Assembly: GCF_002160255.1 (NCBI RefSeq)
Contig: NZ_NFKF01000003.1
Location: 124,001 to 188,000 of the forward strand
Reading direction: 5' to 3'
DNA from: Olsenella sp. An188
Lineage (GTDB): Bacteria > Actinomycetota > Coriobacteriia > Coriobacteriales > Atopobiaceae
Length of the DNA stretch: 64,000 nucleotides
How positions within the stretch are numbered: the stretch's first letter is position 1; each line of letters opens with the position of its first letter. The notes beneath the pieces were generated by a model. That model searched no databases. It was not told the DNA's origin and saw nothing but the letters and a program-made list of their open reading frames with translations. Made by a program: the position numbers and the translations under genes. Shown piece by piece: positions 36,084 through 43,666 of the stretch.

Positions 36084-37328
36084 ATGATGACACAGGAGTC
36101 GGGCAGGCGGGGTGCGCGCCTCTTCTCGCCGGGGTTCGTGGCCATCATGGTCGCCCAGGTCTTCTCGCTGCTGGGGATGGAGATCCTGCAGTTCGTGATC
36201 CCGCTCCACCTGCTCAACCTCACGGGCTCGGGCACGCTCTACGGGGCGGTCGTCGCGCTCGGGAACGTGCCGTACCTGCTGCTCGCCCCCATCGGCGGTG
36301 TGGTCGCCGACCGCACGCGCAAGCGCGCCGTGATGGCGGCGTGCGACCTCGTGCTCGCCGCGGCGCTTCTCGGCTACCTGGCGCTCTCCGGGTCCACGCA
36401 GCTCGTCCCCCTCACGTCAGCCGTGCTGATGGTTGCCTTTGCGGCGCAGGCCATCTACCAGCCCTGCGTGCAGTCCTCGGTGCCGCGCGTGATGGCCCCC
36501 GAGCGCCTGGAGCAGGCCGTCGCGGTGACCAACCAGGTGAGCATGCTCACGGGCATCGGGGGGCCGGTGCTCGGCGGGCTCGTCTTCGGGTTCTTTGGGC
36601 TGGCGCCCATCGTGGTGGTCTCGGCGGCGTGCTTCGTGGCGGCGGGGGCCCTGGTGCTCGCGTTCGTGCGGGTGCCCTACGAGCCTCCCGCCCGCACGGC
36701 GGGGCCCCTCGCCACGGTCCGAAACGACCTCGCGGAAGCCCTGCGGTTCCTGCGCTCGCGTCCCGTTATGTGGCACATCATCATCGCCGCCACGCTCGTC
36801 AACCTGTTCGGCTCCTCCTTCTTCAACGTGGGCTCGTCCTACATCGTCACCGAGACGCTGGGCCTCTCCAACCAGCTGCTTGGGGTTCTCCAGGGCACCC
36901 TCGCGGTGGGCGGCCTCGTCGGCGGCGCCGTGGTGGCGCTGCGCCCGGGCGGGCTGGGGATCAAGAGCTCGCCGGCGCTTCTCGGCTGCACGGCAGCGGG
37001 CCTCGCTGCCATAGCGGCGGTGCTCGCTGCGCCGCTGCCCGCGCTCGGCGCCTACGCGGGGATGCTCGTCGCCTACCTCGCGTCGATGGCCTTCTGCATG
37101 GCGCTCTCCATCGTGGCCATGTCGTATCTGCAGCTCAAGGCGCCGGAGACGCTGGTGGGCAAGGTCATGGCGCTCACGGTCATGCTCGCAAACTTCGCGG
37201 CGCCCGCCGGCCAGGTGGTCTATGGGCTGGCCTTCGACCGCGTGCCGGCCTGGTCGGTCGCGCTCGTCGCCGCGGTGGCGACGGCGGCGGTCGCAGCGTG
37301 GCTCTCCCGCTCCATCCGCGAGAGGTAG
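36084..37328 (+). CDS. MFS transporter, drug efflux-like
   Basis: 414 residues with 12 hydrophobic segments. LFSPGFVAIMVAQVFSLLGMEILQFVIPLHLLNLTGSGTLYG and the loop GGVVADRTRKRAVM (motif A-like) fit the macrolide-efflux/MFS_3 type group. Control by the adjacent TetR operator supports a role in efflux of a toxic inducer. GAAAGGGGAAG precedes ATGATG, so the start could be three bases later. The last 109 bp overlap the convergent P-loop gene. Confidence 0.9.
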   Translation: MMTQESGRRGARLFSPGFVAIMVAQVFSLLGMEILQFVIPLHLLNLTGSGTLYGAVVALGNVPYLLLAPIGGVVADRTRKRAVMAACDLVLAAALLGYLALSGSTQLVPLTSAVLMVAFAAQAIYQPCVQSSVPRVMAPERLEQAVAVTNQVSMLTGIGGPVLGGLVFGFFGLAPIVVVSAACFVAAGALVLAFVRVPYEPPARTAGPLATVRNDLAEALRFLRSRPVMWHIIIAATLVNLFGSSFFNVGSSYIVTETLGLSNQLLGVLQGTLAVGGLVGGAVVALRPGGLGIKSSPALLGCTAAGLAAIAAVLAAPLPALGAYAGMLVAYLASMAFCMALSIVAMSYLQLKAPETLVGKVMALTVMLANFAAPAGQVVYGLAFDRVPAWSVALVAAVATAAVAAWLSRSIRER

Positions 37329-37798
37329 GCGGCTATCTCGGCGTGCGAGCTGAGCTCGACGAGCTGGCAGGTTGCCGGGCGCCTCTCGAGAGCCTCGCGG
37401 ATCAGAGGCTCCTTCTTCTCCCGGAACTCCATGACGTAGCGCTCGAACTCCGGGTCGTGCTTCGTCTTCTTCCAGGGGAGGTCCTCTCGCGGCCCTCCGA
37501 TGCGAGAGCGGACGGCGTCGAGGCACTCCTGCGTGGGCGGGCTGAGGAGAAAGACGGTGTCGGCCCTCTCCAGGCGCTCCGGAAGCGTGCGCAGGTAGGT
37601 GCCGTCGATGATCCAGCGAGGCTGGGCGACGATCGCCGCGTGCTCCGCGTCGAATCTTTCCGGCGCAATGTGGCTGCCGTCGGGCAGGTGCCAGACCATG
37701 TCGAGGTAATGCAGGGGGAGGCCGGTGATGTCGCGCAGCGCCCTCCCGAGGGTGGACTTCCCGGCGCCCGAGCTGCCAACGATGGCGATGCGCTCCAT
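37220..37798 (-). CDS. P-loop kinase-like ATPase (FlaR/adenylate kinase-like)
   Basis: 192 residues. Walker A IVGSSGAGKSTLGRAL (5-20), GLPLHYLDMVWHLPDGSHI, RWIIDGTYLRTLPERLERADTVFLLSPP and a basic REDLPWKKTKHDPEFERYV match small P-loop proteins annotated as DNA topology modulation protein FlaR or adenylate kinase-like. The reaction is unknown. The core ends near residue 160. The last 35 or so residues are Ala/Thr-rich, encoded in the 109-bp overlap with the convergent MFS gene, and may be dispensable. Confidence 0.85.
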   Translation of the reverse strand: MERIAIVGSSGAGKSTLGRALRDITGLPLHYLDMVWHLPDGSHIAPERFDAEHAAIVAQPRWIIDGTYLRTLPERLERADTVFLLSPPTQECLDAVRSRIGGPREDLPWKKTKHDPEFERYVMEFREKKEPLIREALERRPATCQLVELSSHAEIAAYLSRMERESHAATAAVATAATSATDQAGTRSKASP

Positions 37799-37812
37799 GT
37801 GTCCCTCCCGTC

Positions 37813-37857
37813 TTGAAACCGAATATGTGTTCTGCTATAGTGTAGACGTGTAGACAG
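37813..37857 (+). promoter_or_regulatory. Promoter and direct-repeat operator of the toxin-antitoxin pair
   Basis: TTGAAA (37813-37818) and TATAGT (37836-37841) with an ideal 17-bp spacer. Immediately after, TGTAGACG and TGTAGACA form direct repeats (37841-37856), a likely site for antitoxin autoregulation. Confidence 0.7.
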
Positions 37858-37879
37858 AGAAAAGCAACGGGGGTGGGAA

Positions 37880-38161
37880 ATGGCTACGGCGGTTGTCTCG
37901 GGCCGGGTTGATGAGCGGGTGCGGCAGCGCGCGGATGCCTACATAAAGGCCGCGGGACTAACCCCGGCGGACGTCATTCGGGTGGTCTGGGAGAACATCG
38001 CGCGGACGGGCGAGGTCCCGGACGAGGGGGAGGCGCAGGGCGAGACCCCCGACGCGTTCGAGGACTTCATGGCGTTCAGGGCAAGCCTGCCCAAGGCAAC
38101 GTGGCTCGCGGACCTGACGGACGAGCAGATGAAGGACATGATTGCGAGCCGCTATGCGTAG
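37880..38161 (+). CDS. RelB/DinJ-family antitoxin
   Basis: 93 residues. The N-terminus TAVVSGRVDERVRQRADAYIKAAGLTPADVIRVVWENIARTGEVP is a ribbon-helix-helix of the RelB/DinJ type, with a beta strand followed by a helix-turn-helix pair. The acidic C-terminus is expected to neutralise the toxin. It overlaps the PIN-domain gene by 8 bp. RelB-like antitoxins are usually paired with RelE-type toxins, so pairing with a PIN nuclease is a mixed arrangement. GGGTGGG precedes the ATG. Confidence 0.88.
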   Translation: MATAVVSGRVDERVRQRADAYIKAAGLTPADVIRVVWENIARTGEVPDEGEAQGETPDAFEDFMAFRASLPKATWLADLTDEQMKDMIASRYA

Positions 38162-38585
38162 CTACAACAGCAGGCGCCTCCTCTTTGACACCAATGTCGT
38201 TCTTGATGCCGTTTGCCCCGAGCGTCCCCAGTCCAAGGAGGCATGTGAGGTTCTTCGCCTCTGCAACGGAGAAGGCGACATGGGAATTGTGGCCGTGAGC
38301 TCGCTCAAGGATGCGTACTACATCCTCTGCAGGCAGTATGGGGAGTCCTGCGCGCGGACCTCAATCAAGAAGCTCACGGAGCTGCTGACCATCGCGCCGA
38401 TAGGCGCGGAGGAGTGTGATCTCTCTCTGCACGGGAACGAGCCCGACTTTGAGGACGGGCTCATCCGAGCCTGTGCGGAGCTCAATGACGTTGACTTCAT
38501 CCTCACGCGGGACGCCCGCGCCTTCGCAAGGTCAAAGGTGCGGGCGGTCACGTGTGCGGAGTACCTTGAGATTGCGGGGTGGTAA
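38154..38585 (+). CDS. PIN-domain toxin (VapC-like ribonuclease)
   Basis: 143 residues. LLFDTNVVLDAV (first acidic residue of the PIN site), EPDFEDGLIRACAELNDVDFILTRDARAF (later acidic residues) and SSLKDAYYIL are PIN features. It likely cleaves RNA when not bound by the antitoxin whose gene overlaps its start. ATG at 38154 chosen because of the antitoxin overlap. A TTG four codons earlier is possible. Confidence 0.9.
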   Translation: MRSYNSRRLLFDTNVVLDAVCPERPQSKEACEVLRLCNGEGDMGIVAVSSLKDAYYILCRQYGESCARTSIKKLTELLTIAPIGAEECDLSLHGNEPDFEDGLIRACAELNDVDFILTRDARAFARSKVRAVTCAEYLEIAGW

Positions 38586-38597
38586 CCGAGGGCAAGC

Positions 38598-39227
38598 CTA
38601 CCTAAACAGCGCGTTCATGAGCGCGGCTCCGTTGTAGCCGATGAAGGCGCCGATGGCTGCGGCGAGGAGCGTGAGCCCAATCGTGCGAATGACCTTCATC
38701 CAGCGCGGGATGAGGCGCTCGCGCCGGCCCTTCTCGGTGTCGCGGTCGATAGGCTCGCCCATCTGGAAGGCGAGAATCTCGTGGTAGGTGACGAGGTCGT
38801 GCTCCTTCTTGATGCGCTCGGCCCACGTGGCAGCAAACATCGCCACGCCCCACAGCGTGACGGCGAGAACCACCGTGGGAACCGTCTGCTCGGCCGGCCA
38901 GTCCCACACCACCAGCTGGGCAGAAAGCCACACGAGCGCCGCAATCATGAGCAGCAGGAAAACGAGCATTACGAAGCCGAGCCTCTTGAACGTGAGCGCG
39001 TCCTTCTCGATGGTCTTGGTCATGGTGTCCACATCTCCCTTGATCAGGCTGTCCACGGACGTGCCGAAGATCTCGGAGAGGAGAAGCAGGCTCTGGACGT
39101 CGGGATACGTCTTGTCGTTCTCCCAGGACGAGATGGTCTGGCGGCTCACGTACACGCGGCTCGCCAGCTCGTCCTGGGAGATTCCGAGAGCCGAGCGACG
39201 CTCTCTGATGCGCGACCCTATCTCCAT
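38598..39227 (-). CDS. XRE-family helix-turn-helix regulator with membrane segments
   Basis: 209 residues. Residues 1-65 form an XRE HTH: IGSRIRERRSALGISQDELASRVYVSRQTISSWENDKTYPDVQSLLLLSEIFGTSVDSLIKGD. Three hydrophobic segments follow (about 82-104, 112-135 and 183-208). This HTH-plus-membrane layout suggests a membrane-tethered regulator, perhaps sensing envelope state. It is convergent with the PIN toxin gene, only 12 bp away. The 160-bp gap upstream to 39387 holds no other feature I can support. Confidence 0.88.
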   Translation of the reverse strand: MEIGSRIRERRSALGISQDELASRVYVSRQTISSWENDKTYPDVQSLLLLSEIFGTSVDSLIKGDVDTMTKTIEKDALTFKRLGFVMLVFLLLMIAALVWLSAQLVVWDWPAEQTVPTVVLAVTLWGVAMFAATWAERIKKEHDLVTYHEILAFQMGEPIDRDTEKGRRERLIPRWMKVIRTIGLTLLAAAIGAFIGYNGAALMNALFR

Positions 39228-39386
39228 GCCCTGCGCCCTCTCGTCCTTCTTGGTGCGCCCCTTGTCTGAGCGCAGACTGCCACGACCGGGTGCAGCGTAC
39301 CATCAAAAGGGGCCGACGTGGGGTGCCCAGCGTTGTCAAATGACCTTTACATGCCAGCTGACCTGCGGTTCTGTCGCCCCATAGCA

Positions 39387-39482
39387 TCAGTCTCGGTGAT
39401 CGTGCCACCTCTTGCGGCGCCGGTTGCACAGCGGGATCGCAACGAGCAGAAGCGCGACGACGAAGAGGATCGTGAGGTCCAT
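39387..39482 (-). CDS. 31-residue single-span membrane microprotein
   Basis: Reads MDLTILFVVALLLVAIPLC then NRRRKRWHDHRD and a TGA stop. It has one hydrophobic helix (2-19) followed by a strongly basic tail, as in small membrane modulators. GGGGTGA lies before the ATG, and the gene starts 12 bp after the ABC permease stop, so translation is probably coupled. The start codon of the permease-ATPase-GntR operon lies upstream. Function unknown, but it may be an accessory subunit of the transporter. Confidence 0.6.
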   Translation of the reverse strand: MDLTILFVVALLLVAIPLCNRRRKRWHDHRD

Positions 39483-39494
39483 GGCCGTCACCCC

Positions 39495-40223
39495 CTAGAG
39501 CTCTCGGCGCTCGTAGAGTCGCAGGGAGATAGCGGCGGAGACGGCCAGCACGAGCGCGGACGCCACGAGCAGGACGCCCATGCTCGCCGCCACGCCCGCC
39601 GGCGTCTCGATGAAGGCGAGCAGGCTCGTGAGGGCGTCGGTGCCCACGATGCCGCCGTCGAGCAGGCCGCTGTTGCCGATCAGCGAGACGGGGAGCACGA
39701 AGAAGACGAGCACCATGATGAGCGGGAGGTACTGCGTGGCCTTGGACTGCCCGAAGCGGAAGTAGAGCGGCGTGACCACGCTCGCGACGAACGACCCCAT
39801 GAAGATGCAGAAGAAGGAGGAGAAGAGCGTGGCGAGGACGTTCTCGAAGCGGTAGGCGAGCATCTCGGAGAGCCCCATGGGAAGGTCGACGAACGTGGCA
39901 AGGGCGGTCACCAGCCCCGCGCCCACGAGACCCGCCACGAGGCCCACGAGCCCGAGCGTCACGATTACGCCGTAGCGGGCGAGCACGACGTCGTGGCGGG
40001 AGAGCGGCATGGTGAGGCGGAAGAGCCCCCAGTCGTTCTGCTCGTCGTAGCCGGCGGCGCCCATGGCGCCCGTCATGAAGCACATGCAGGTCAGGATCGC
40101 GGGCGCGGCGATGATGGACTGCATGCCGCAGCAGACGAACAGGGAGACGAGAAAGCCGAGGAGCAGGAGCTGACGCACGTAGCTTGCGAAGATGGTCATC
40201 TCGACGAGGTAGGCGCGCTTCAT
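39495..40223 (-). CDS. ABC-2 type transporter permease
   Basis: 242 residues with six hydrophobic segments. It resembles ABC2_membrane-type permeases: a short cytoplasmic start MKRAYLVEMTIFASYVRQLLLLGF and the loop GYDEQNDWGLFRLTMPLSRHDVVLARYGV near residue 60. It starts at the last base of the upstream ATPase gene and is controlled by the YtrA regulator at the operon head. Confidence 0.9.
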   Translation of the reverse strand: MKRAYLVEMTIFASYVRQLLLLGFLVSLFVCCGMQSIIAAPAILTCMCFMTGAMGAAGYDEQNDWGLFRLTMPLSRHDVVLARYGVIVTLGLVGLVAGLVGAGLVTALATFVDLPMGLSEMLAYRFENVLATLFSSFFCIFMGSFVASVVTPLYFRFGQSKATQYLPLIMVLVFFVLPVSLIGNSGLLDGGIVGTDALTSLLAFIETPAGVAASMGVLLVASALVLAVSAAISLRLYERREL

Positions 40224-41140
40224 TATCGGACACCGCCCTTCAGGGTGAGCGTGAGGTAGTCGTCTATGGTCATGCGGTCGCAGGGGATCTCGGGGAACCG
40301 GCGGGCAAAGTCGTAGCGGTCGGGGACGAGCACGTCGATGCCGTACTCGTGGCGCAGGTAGCGCAGCTCGCTCTCGGGCACCATCCCGGAGGCGGCCACG
40401 CGCTCGAAGTCCGCGACGCGGCAGCGGGCGACGCCCATCTCGTCGGTGATGGCGTCCTTGGGCAGGTCAAAGACGATGCGTCCCTCGTCGATGCAGACCA
40501 CCCGGTCGGCGATGCGCTCGAGGTCGCTCGTGATGTGGCTGCTCATGAGGACGGCGCGGCCGGGCTCGGCCACGAAGTCGCGCAGGCGGTCGAGGACCTC
40601 GTCGCGCGCCATGGGGTCGAGCCCCGCCGTGGCCTCGTCGAGGATCAGGACGTGGGCGTCGTGGCTGAGGGCGCAGGCCAGGCTGAGCTTCATGCCCATG
40701 CCGCGCGAGAGGTCCTTGACGCACTTCTCGGCGGGGAGGTCGAAGGTGTCGATGAGCCTTGAGAAGCGGTGGGCGTCCCAGCGGTCGTAGGCGCGCGCGT
40801 AGATCGTGCCCACGTCGCGCACGCGCAGGTGGCCGGGCAGCGAGACCGTGTCGAAGACCACGCCGACGCGCTCCTTGGCGTGCGCCCCCTCCGGGCGGGA
40901 GAGCAGCTCGCTGGGCGTGCCGAGCACGCTCGACGTGCCGCCGTCGGTTGCGATGAGGCCGAGAAGAGCCTTGATGGTGGTGGACTTGCCGGCCCCGTTC
41001 TTGCCGACGAAGCCCACGACCTCGCCCTCGCGGACGTCAAGGTCGACGCCCTCCAGGGAGAAGCCCTCGTAGTGCTTGGTAAGCCCGTGCGCGCTGACGA
41101 GCGGCGTGTCGGTGGTGGTGTCTGAGGTGTGAGTGTTCAT
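40223..41140 (-). CDS. ABC transporter ATP-binding protein (YtrB-like)
   Basis: 305 residues. Walker A GKNGAGKSTT (about 46-55), a divergent signature LSRGMGMKLSLA, Walker B VLILDEATAGLDP and SSHITSDLERIADR. The C-terminal 90 residues form an extra domain common in YtrB-type ATPases. It overlaps the GntR gene by one base. The arrangement GntR-ATPase-permease is the standard YtrA operon, often induced by cell-wall antibiotics. Confidence 0.92.
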   Translation of the reverse strand: MNTHTSDTTTDTPLVSAHGLTKHYEGFSLEGVDLDVREGEVVGFVGKNGAGKSTTIKALLGLIATDGGTSSVLGTPSELLSRPEGAHAKERVGVVFDTVSLPGHLRVRDVGTIYARAYDRWDAHRFSRLIDTFDLPAEKCVKDLSRGMGMKLSLACALSHDAHVLILDEATAGLDPMARDEVLDRLRDFVAEPGRAVLMSSHITSDLERIADRVVCIDEGRIVFDLPKDAITDEMGVARCRVADFERVAASGMVPESELRYLRHEYGIDVLVPDRYDFARRFPEIPCDRMTIDDYLTLTLKGGVR

Positions 41141-41517
41141 CAGTCGTCACTTTCCATGAGTAGGTTGAACATCTCCTTGAGCTCCCCGTCGGAGAGCCCG
41201 GCGGCCCGGCCGTCTGCGATGGCGCGCGTGAGCAGGGACTCTACGCCGCGCATCCGCTCCTCGCGGATGAGCTCCATGTTGCCGCCGGCGACGAAGCTTC
41301 CCTTTCCCTGCACCGTCTCGATGAACCCGGCCGCCTCGAGGTCCGTGTAGGCGCGCTTGGTGGTGATGACGCTCACGCGCAGCGAGCTCGCAAGGGCGCG
41401 GATGGACGGCAGCTGCTCGCCCTCGGCTAGCTCGCCCGCGAGGATCGCGGCCTTGACCTGGTCGGTGATCTGCTCGTAGATGGGCTTGTTGCTCGCGTTC
41501 GAGATGATGATTTCCAC
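41140..41517 (-). CDS. GntR family regulator, YtrA subfamily
   Basis: 125 residues. Winged helix about 10-75 (KPIYEQITDQVKAAILAGELAEGEQLPSIRALASSLRVSVITTKRAYTDLEAAGFIETVQGKGSFV) followed by a short dimerisation tail. It is the first gene of a four-gene minus-strand operon with an ATPase, permease and microprotein. GGAAGGAACC precedes the ATG. Palindromes at 41632-41669 are likely its operators. Confidence 0.93.
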   Translation of the reverse strand: MEIIISNASNKPIYEQITDQVKAAILAGELAEGEQLPSIRALASSLRVSVITTKRAYTDLEAAGFIETVQGKGSFVAGGNMELIREERMRGVESLLTRAIADGRAAGLSDGELKEMFNLLMESDD

Positions 41518-41631
41518 GTGACTCGGTTCCTTCCTCCCAGCCCGGCGGGGCGTCCCCCGTCGGGGAGCCGCACCTCGGGCGTCCCCGGTGCGCGGCAGGG
41601 GTCGCGGCGGACGTCTTCGCGCTTCCCCTAC

Positions 41632-41669
41632 GGGTATAGTGTGTATACCCGATGACTACAGTATATACT
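41632..41669. promoter_or_regulatory. Operator-like dyads ahead of the YtrA operon
   Basis: GGGTATA-GTGTG-TATACCC (41632-41650) and AGTATATACT (41660-41669) are perfect inverted repeats in an AT-rich island about 115 bp before the GntR start. They resemble the TGGTATACCA site ahead of the other YtrA gene. Confidence 0.6.
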
Positions 41670-41755
41670 CACCTATACACAGCGCAAGGAAGAATCGGGA
41701 CTTTTTTGAGCGGGGCGTGGCGGGGCCCCACAAGCTCTGACTTATGTACGAGCAA

Positions 41756-41786
41756 GAGGTTCTTCTCGCCTGGCGAGAAGAACCTC
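41756..41786. terminator. Palindrome of inverted GGCGAGAAGAACC motifs
   Basis: Perfect 15-bp arms GAGGTTCTTCTCGCC with a single-base centre, holding two copies of the 9-mer (41762-41770 and 41772-41780). It lies inside a larger arrangement in which GACTTA (41739) and TAAGTC (41810) are inverted. It could form a very stable hairpin in RNA. Confidence 0.65.
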
Positions 41787-41826
41787 ACACAGCAACTACC
41801 TGCATATATGTAAGTCTGAATCAACA

Positions 41827-41910
41827 AACTCCGAGTTTTGCTCGAGCAAAAGTCGGAGTTCGGGGCTGGGCTGGCATGCCAAGGGGGCGCCGGCGCGCGC
41901 CGACGCCCCC
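41827..41910 (-). terminator. Two hairpins downstream of uspA
   Basis: 41883-41910 has 11-bp arms GGGGGCGCCGG with one mismatch. 41827-41860 has 17-bp arms beginning AACTCCGA with one mismatch and is followed on the minus strand by TTGTTGATT. Either can terminate uspA transcription. Confidence 0.65.
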
Positions 41911-41933
41911 GCAGGTGGGGCCTGACCGGGCCG

Positions 41934-42407
41934 CTACTTGACCGTGAGCACCGGGACGTCGACGGAGCGGAGCACGCCAAAGCTCACGCTGCCGAGCATG
42001 CCGCGCAGCGCGCCGAGTCCGCGCCGCCCCATGACCACGAGGTCGATGTCGTGGCTGGTGACGTAGTCGGCGATGCCCTCCACCGGGGAGCCGGCGATGA
42101 CGGCGTCGGCCACGATCTTGCAGCGTGCGTCGTCGCGCGACTGGTCGACCACGTCCTGCACGTCCGCGCTTGCTCGCTGCACCACGGAGTTCATGATGCG
42201 CTCGTAGCTGTCGGGGTCGCCGAGCGCATAGGGGACGTCGAAGCCCTCGCCCATGAGCGTGGGGTTGGGCAGCGCGGCGGAGGGGATGACGGTCACCACG
42301 TGCACCTTGGCCTCGGGGTAGGGGCCCGCCAGCCCGAGCGCGATGTGCACGGCGCTCTTGGCGTGGTCAGACTCGTCGTAGGGAACCAGGATATTCTTGA
42401 AGAACAT
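41934..42407 (-). CDS. Universal stress protein UspA family
   Basis: 157 residues with an N-terminal strand FKNILVPYDESDHAKSAVHIAL and a C-terminal nucleotide motif VVMGRRGLGALRGMLGSVSFGVLR (Gly-x2-Gly-x8-Gly-Ser), indicating an ATP-binding UspA member. It is likely a stress-responsive cytoplasmic dimer. GGAGGCAACC precedes the ATG. Monocistronic. Confidence 0.93.
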   Translation of the reverse strand: MFFKNILVPYDESDHAKSAVHIALGLAGPYPEAKVHVVTVIPSAALPNPTLMGEGFDVPYALGDPDSYERIMNSVVQRASADVQDVVDQSRDDARCKIVADAVIAGSPVEGIADYVTSHDIDLVVMGRRGLGALRGMLGSVSFGVLRSVDVPVLTVK

Positions 42408-42548
42408 GGTTGCCTCCTTCGTCAGAGACTGCCGTCTACCTGCGTTATACCCTTCGCTCGGCGAGAAGGGCGTGCGTTCGGCGAGCGTTGGCGAAAACTA
42501 GCCTAAAGGGGCCTGCGCCGCACGGTCCGCGATTGCAGGGGGGTTGCC

Positions 42549-43385
42549 ATGCGCGTCACGGTACTGATGGAGAACAGCACGCCCTCGAGTCGGCTGGCGG
42601 CGCGTCACGGACTCAGCCTGTGGCTGGAGCTCGACGACGGTCGCCGCGTCCTCTTTGACATGGGCCCCAACGACGGCTTTCTTGCCAACGCGCGGTCGCT
42701 CGGCGTGGACGTGACGGAGGCGGACCTGGCGGTGGTCTCCCACGGTCACTACGACCACGGGGGCGGGCTCGGCGCGTTTCTCGCCGCGTGCGGGGATGCG
42801 GGCCGCGACGTGCCCGTCTACGTGCGGGAGCACGCCTTCGAGGAGCACGTCTCCGGCACCCCGGAGCGCCACCACGCAATCGGGCTGGACCCGGCGCTGG
42901 CGACCGACCCGCGCGTGCGCCCGACGGGCGAGAGGTGCGACCTGGGAGGCGGGCTCGCGCTCTTCTCGACCGCGCGGCGCGCCCACCCCACGGCTCGCTC
43001 CAACGGACGCCTGATGGAGCGCCGAGACGGGGCGCTCGTGCCCGACCGCTTTCTCCACGAGCAAAGCCTGATCGTGCGCGAGGGCGATCGCCTCACGCTG
43101 GTCTCCGGCTGCTCGCACGGCGGCGTCCTCAACCTCATGGACGTCGCCGAGGAGCTTGCCGGCGCGCCGCTCACGTCCGTCGTGGCCGGCTTTCACCTCA
43201 TGGATCCGAGCGGCGGGACCGTGGAGGACGAGGGGCTCACGCGCTCGCTCGCCCGCGAGCTCGCCGCGCGGCGCGCTCGCTACCTCACGTGCCACTGCAC
43301 CGGCACCGACGCCTTCGCGCTCCTGCGCGACGAGCTGGGCGGGCGCGTGAGCTACCTGCACGTGGGCAGCCGCGTGACGCTCTGA
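42549..43385 (+). CDS. MBL-fold metallohydrolase
   Basis: 278 residues. The metal motif AVVSHGHYDHGGGLGAFL (His-x-His-x-Asp-His), VSGCSHGG and a late CHCTGTDAF give the binuclear site of a metallo-beta-lactamase fold. FLHEQSLIV and AGFHLMDPSG match the subgroup annotated as 7,8-dihydropterin-6-yl-methyl-4-(beta-D-ribofuranosyl)aminobenzene 5'-phosphate synthase-like. The true substrate is unknown. GGGGGGTTGCC precedes the ATG. Confidence 0.9.
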   Translation: MRVTVLMENSTPSSRLAARHGLSLWLELDDGRRVLFDMGPNDGFLANARSLGVDVTEADLAVVSHGHYDHGGGLGAFLAACGDAGRDVPVYVREHAFEEHVSGTPERHHAIGLDPALATDPRVRPTGERCDLGGGLALFSTARRAHPTARSNGRLMERRDGALVPDRFLHEQSLIVREGDRLTLVSGCSHGGVLNLMDVAEELAGAPLTSVVAGFHLMDPSGGTVEDEGLTRSLARELAARRARYLTCHCTGTDAFALLRDELGGRVSYLHVGSRVTL

Positions 43386-43462
43386 TCGGCTCGCCGGGAC
43401 GGGGCGGGCGGCGCGTCGCGTCGGCGGGGTACAATCGGGGAAAGTCGTTCCCGGGAGGTCTG

Positions 43463-43657
43463 ATGCAGGTCGTTGGTGCGCTCCTCGCGTTGCTGCTCGT
43501 CGCGTTTGTCGTCTCGCTCGTGATCTCGTTTTTGGTCAACATCGTTGCCGGCGCGCTGTCCATTCTTCCGGCGATCTTTGTGATCGTGGTCATCTGGTTC
43601 CTTGTCCGCGGCGGAAGGATCCACATCGAGTTCCCGGACCGCCGCGACCGCCGCTAG
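43463..43657 (+). CDS. Small membrane protein
   Basis: 64 residues: two hydrophobic helices (about 2-27 and 30-50, VVGALLALLLVAFVVSLVIS and SILPAIFVIVVIWFLV) and a charged tail HIEFPDRRDRR. CGGGAGGTC lies before the ATG, and TACAAT at 43430-43435 is a likely -10. No family recognised. It sits immediately before a decayed NUDIX gene. Confidence 0.7.
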   Translation: MQVVGALLALLLVAFVVSLVISFLVNIVAGALSILPAIFVIVVIWFLVRGGRIHIEFPDRRDRR

Positions 43658-43666
43658 GGGGCGGGC

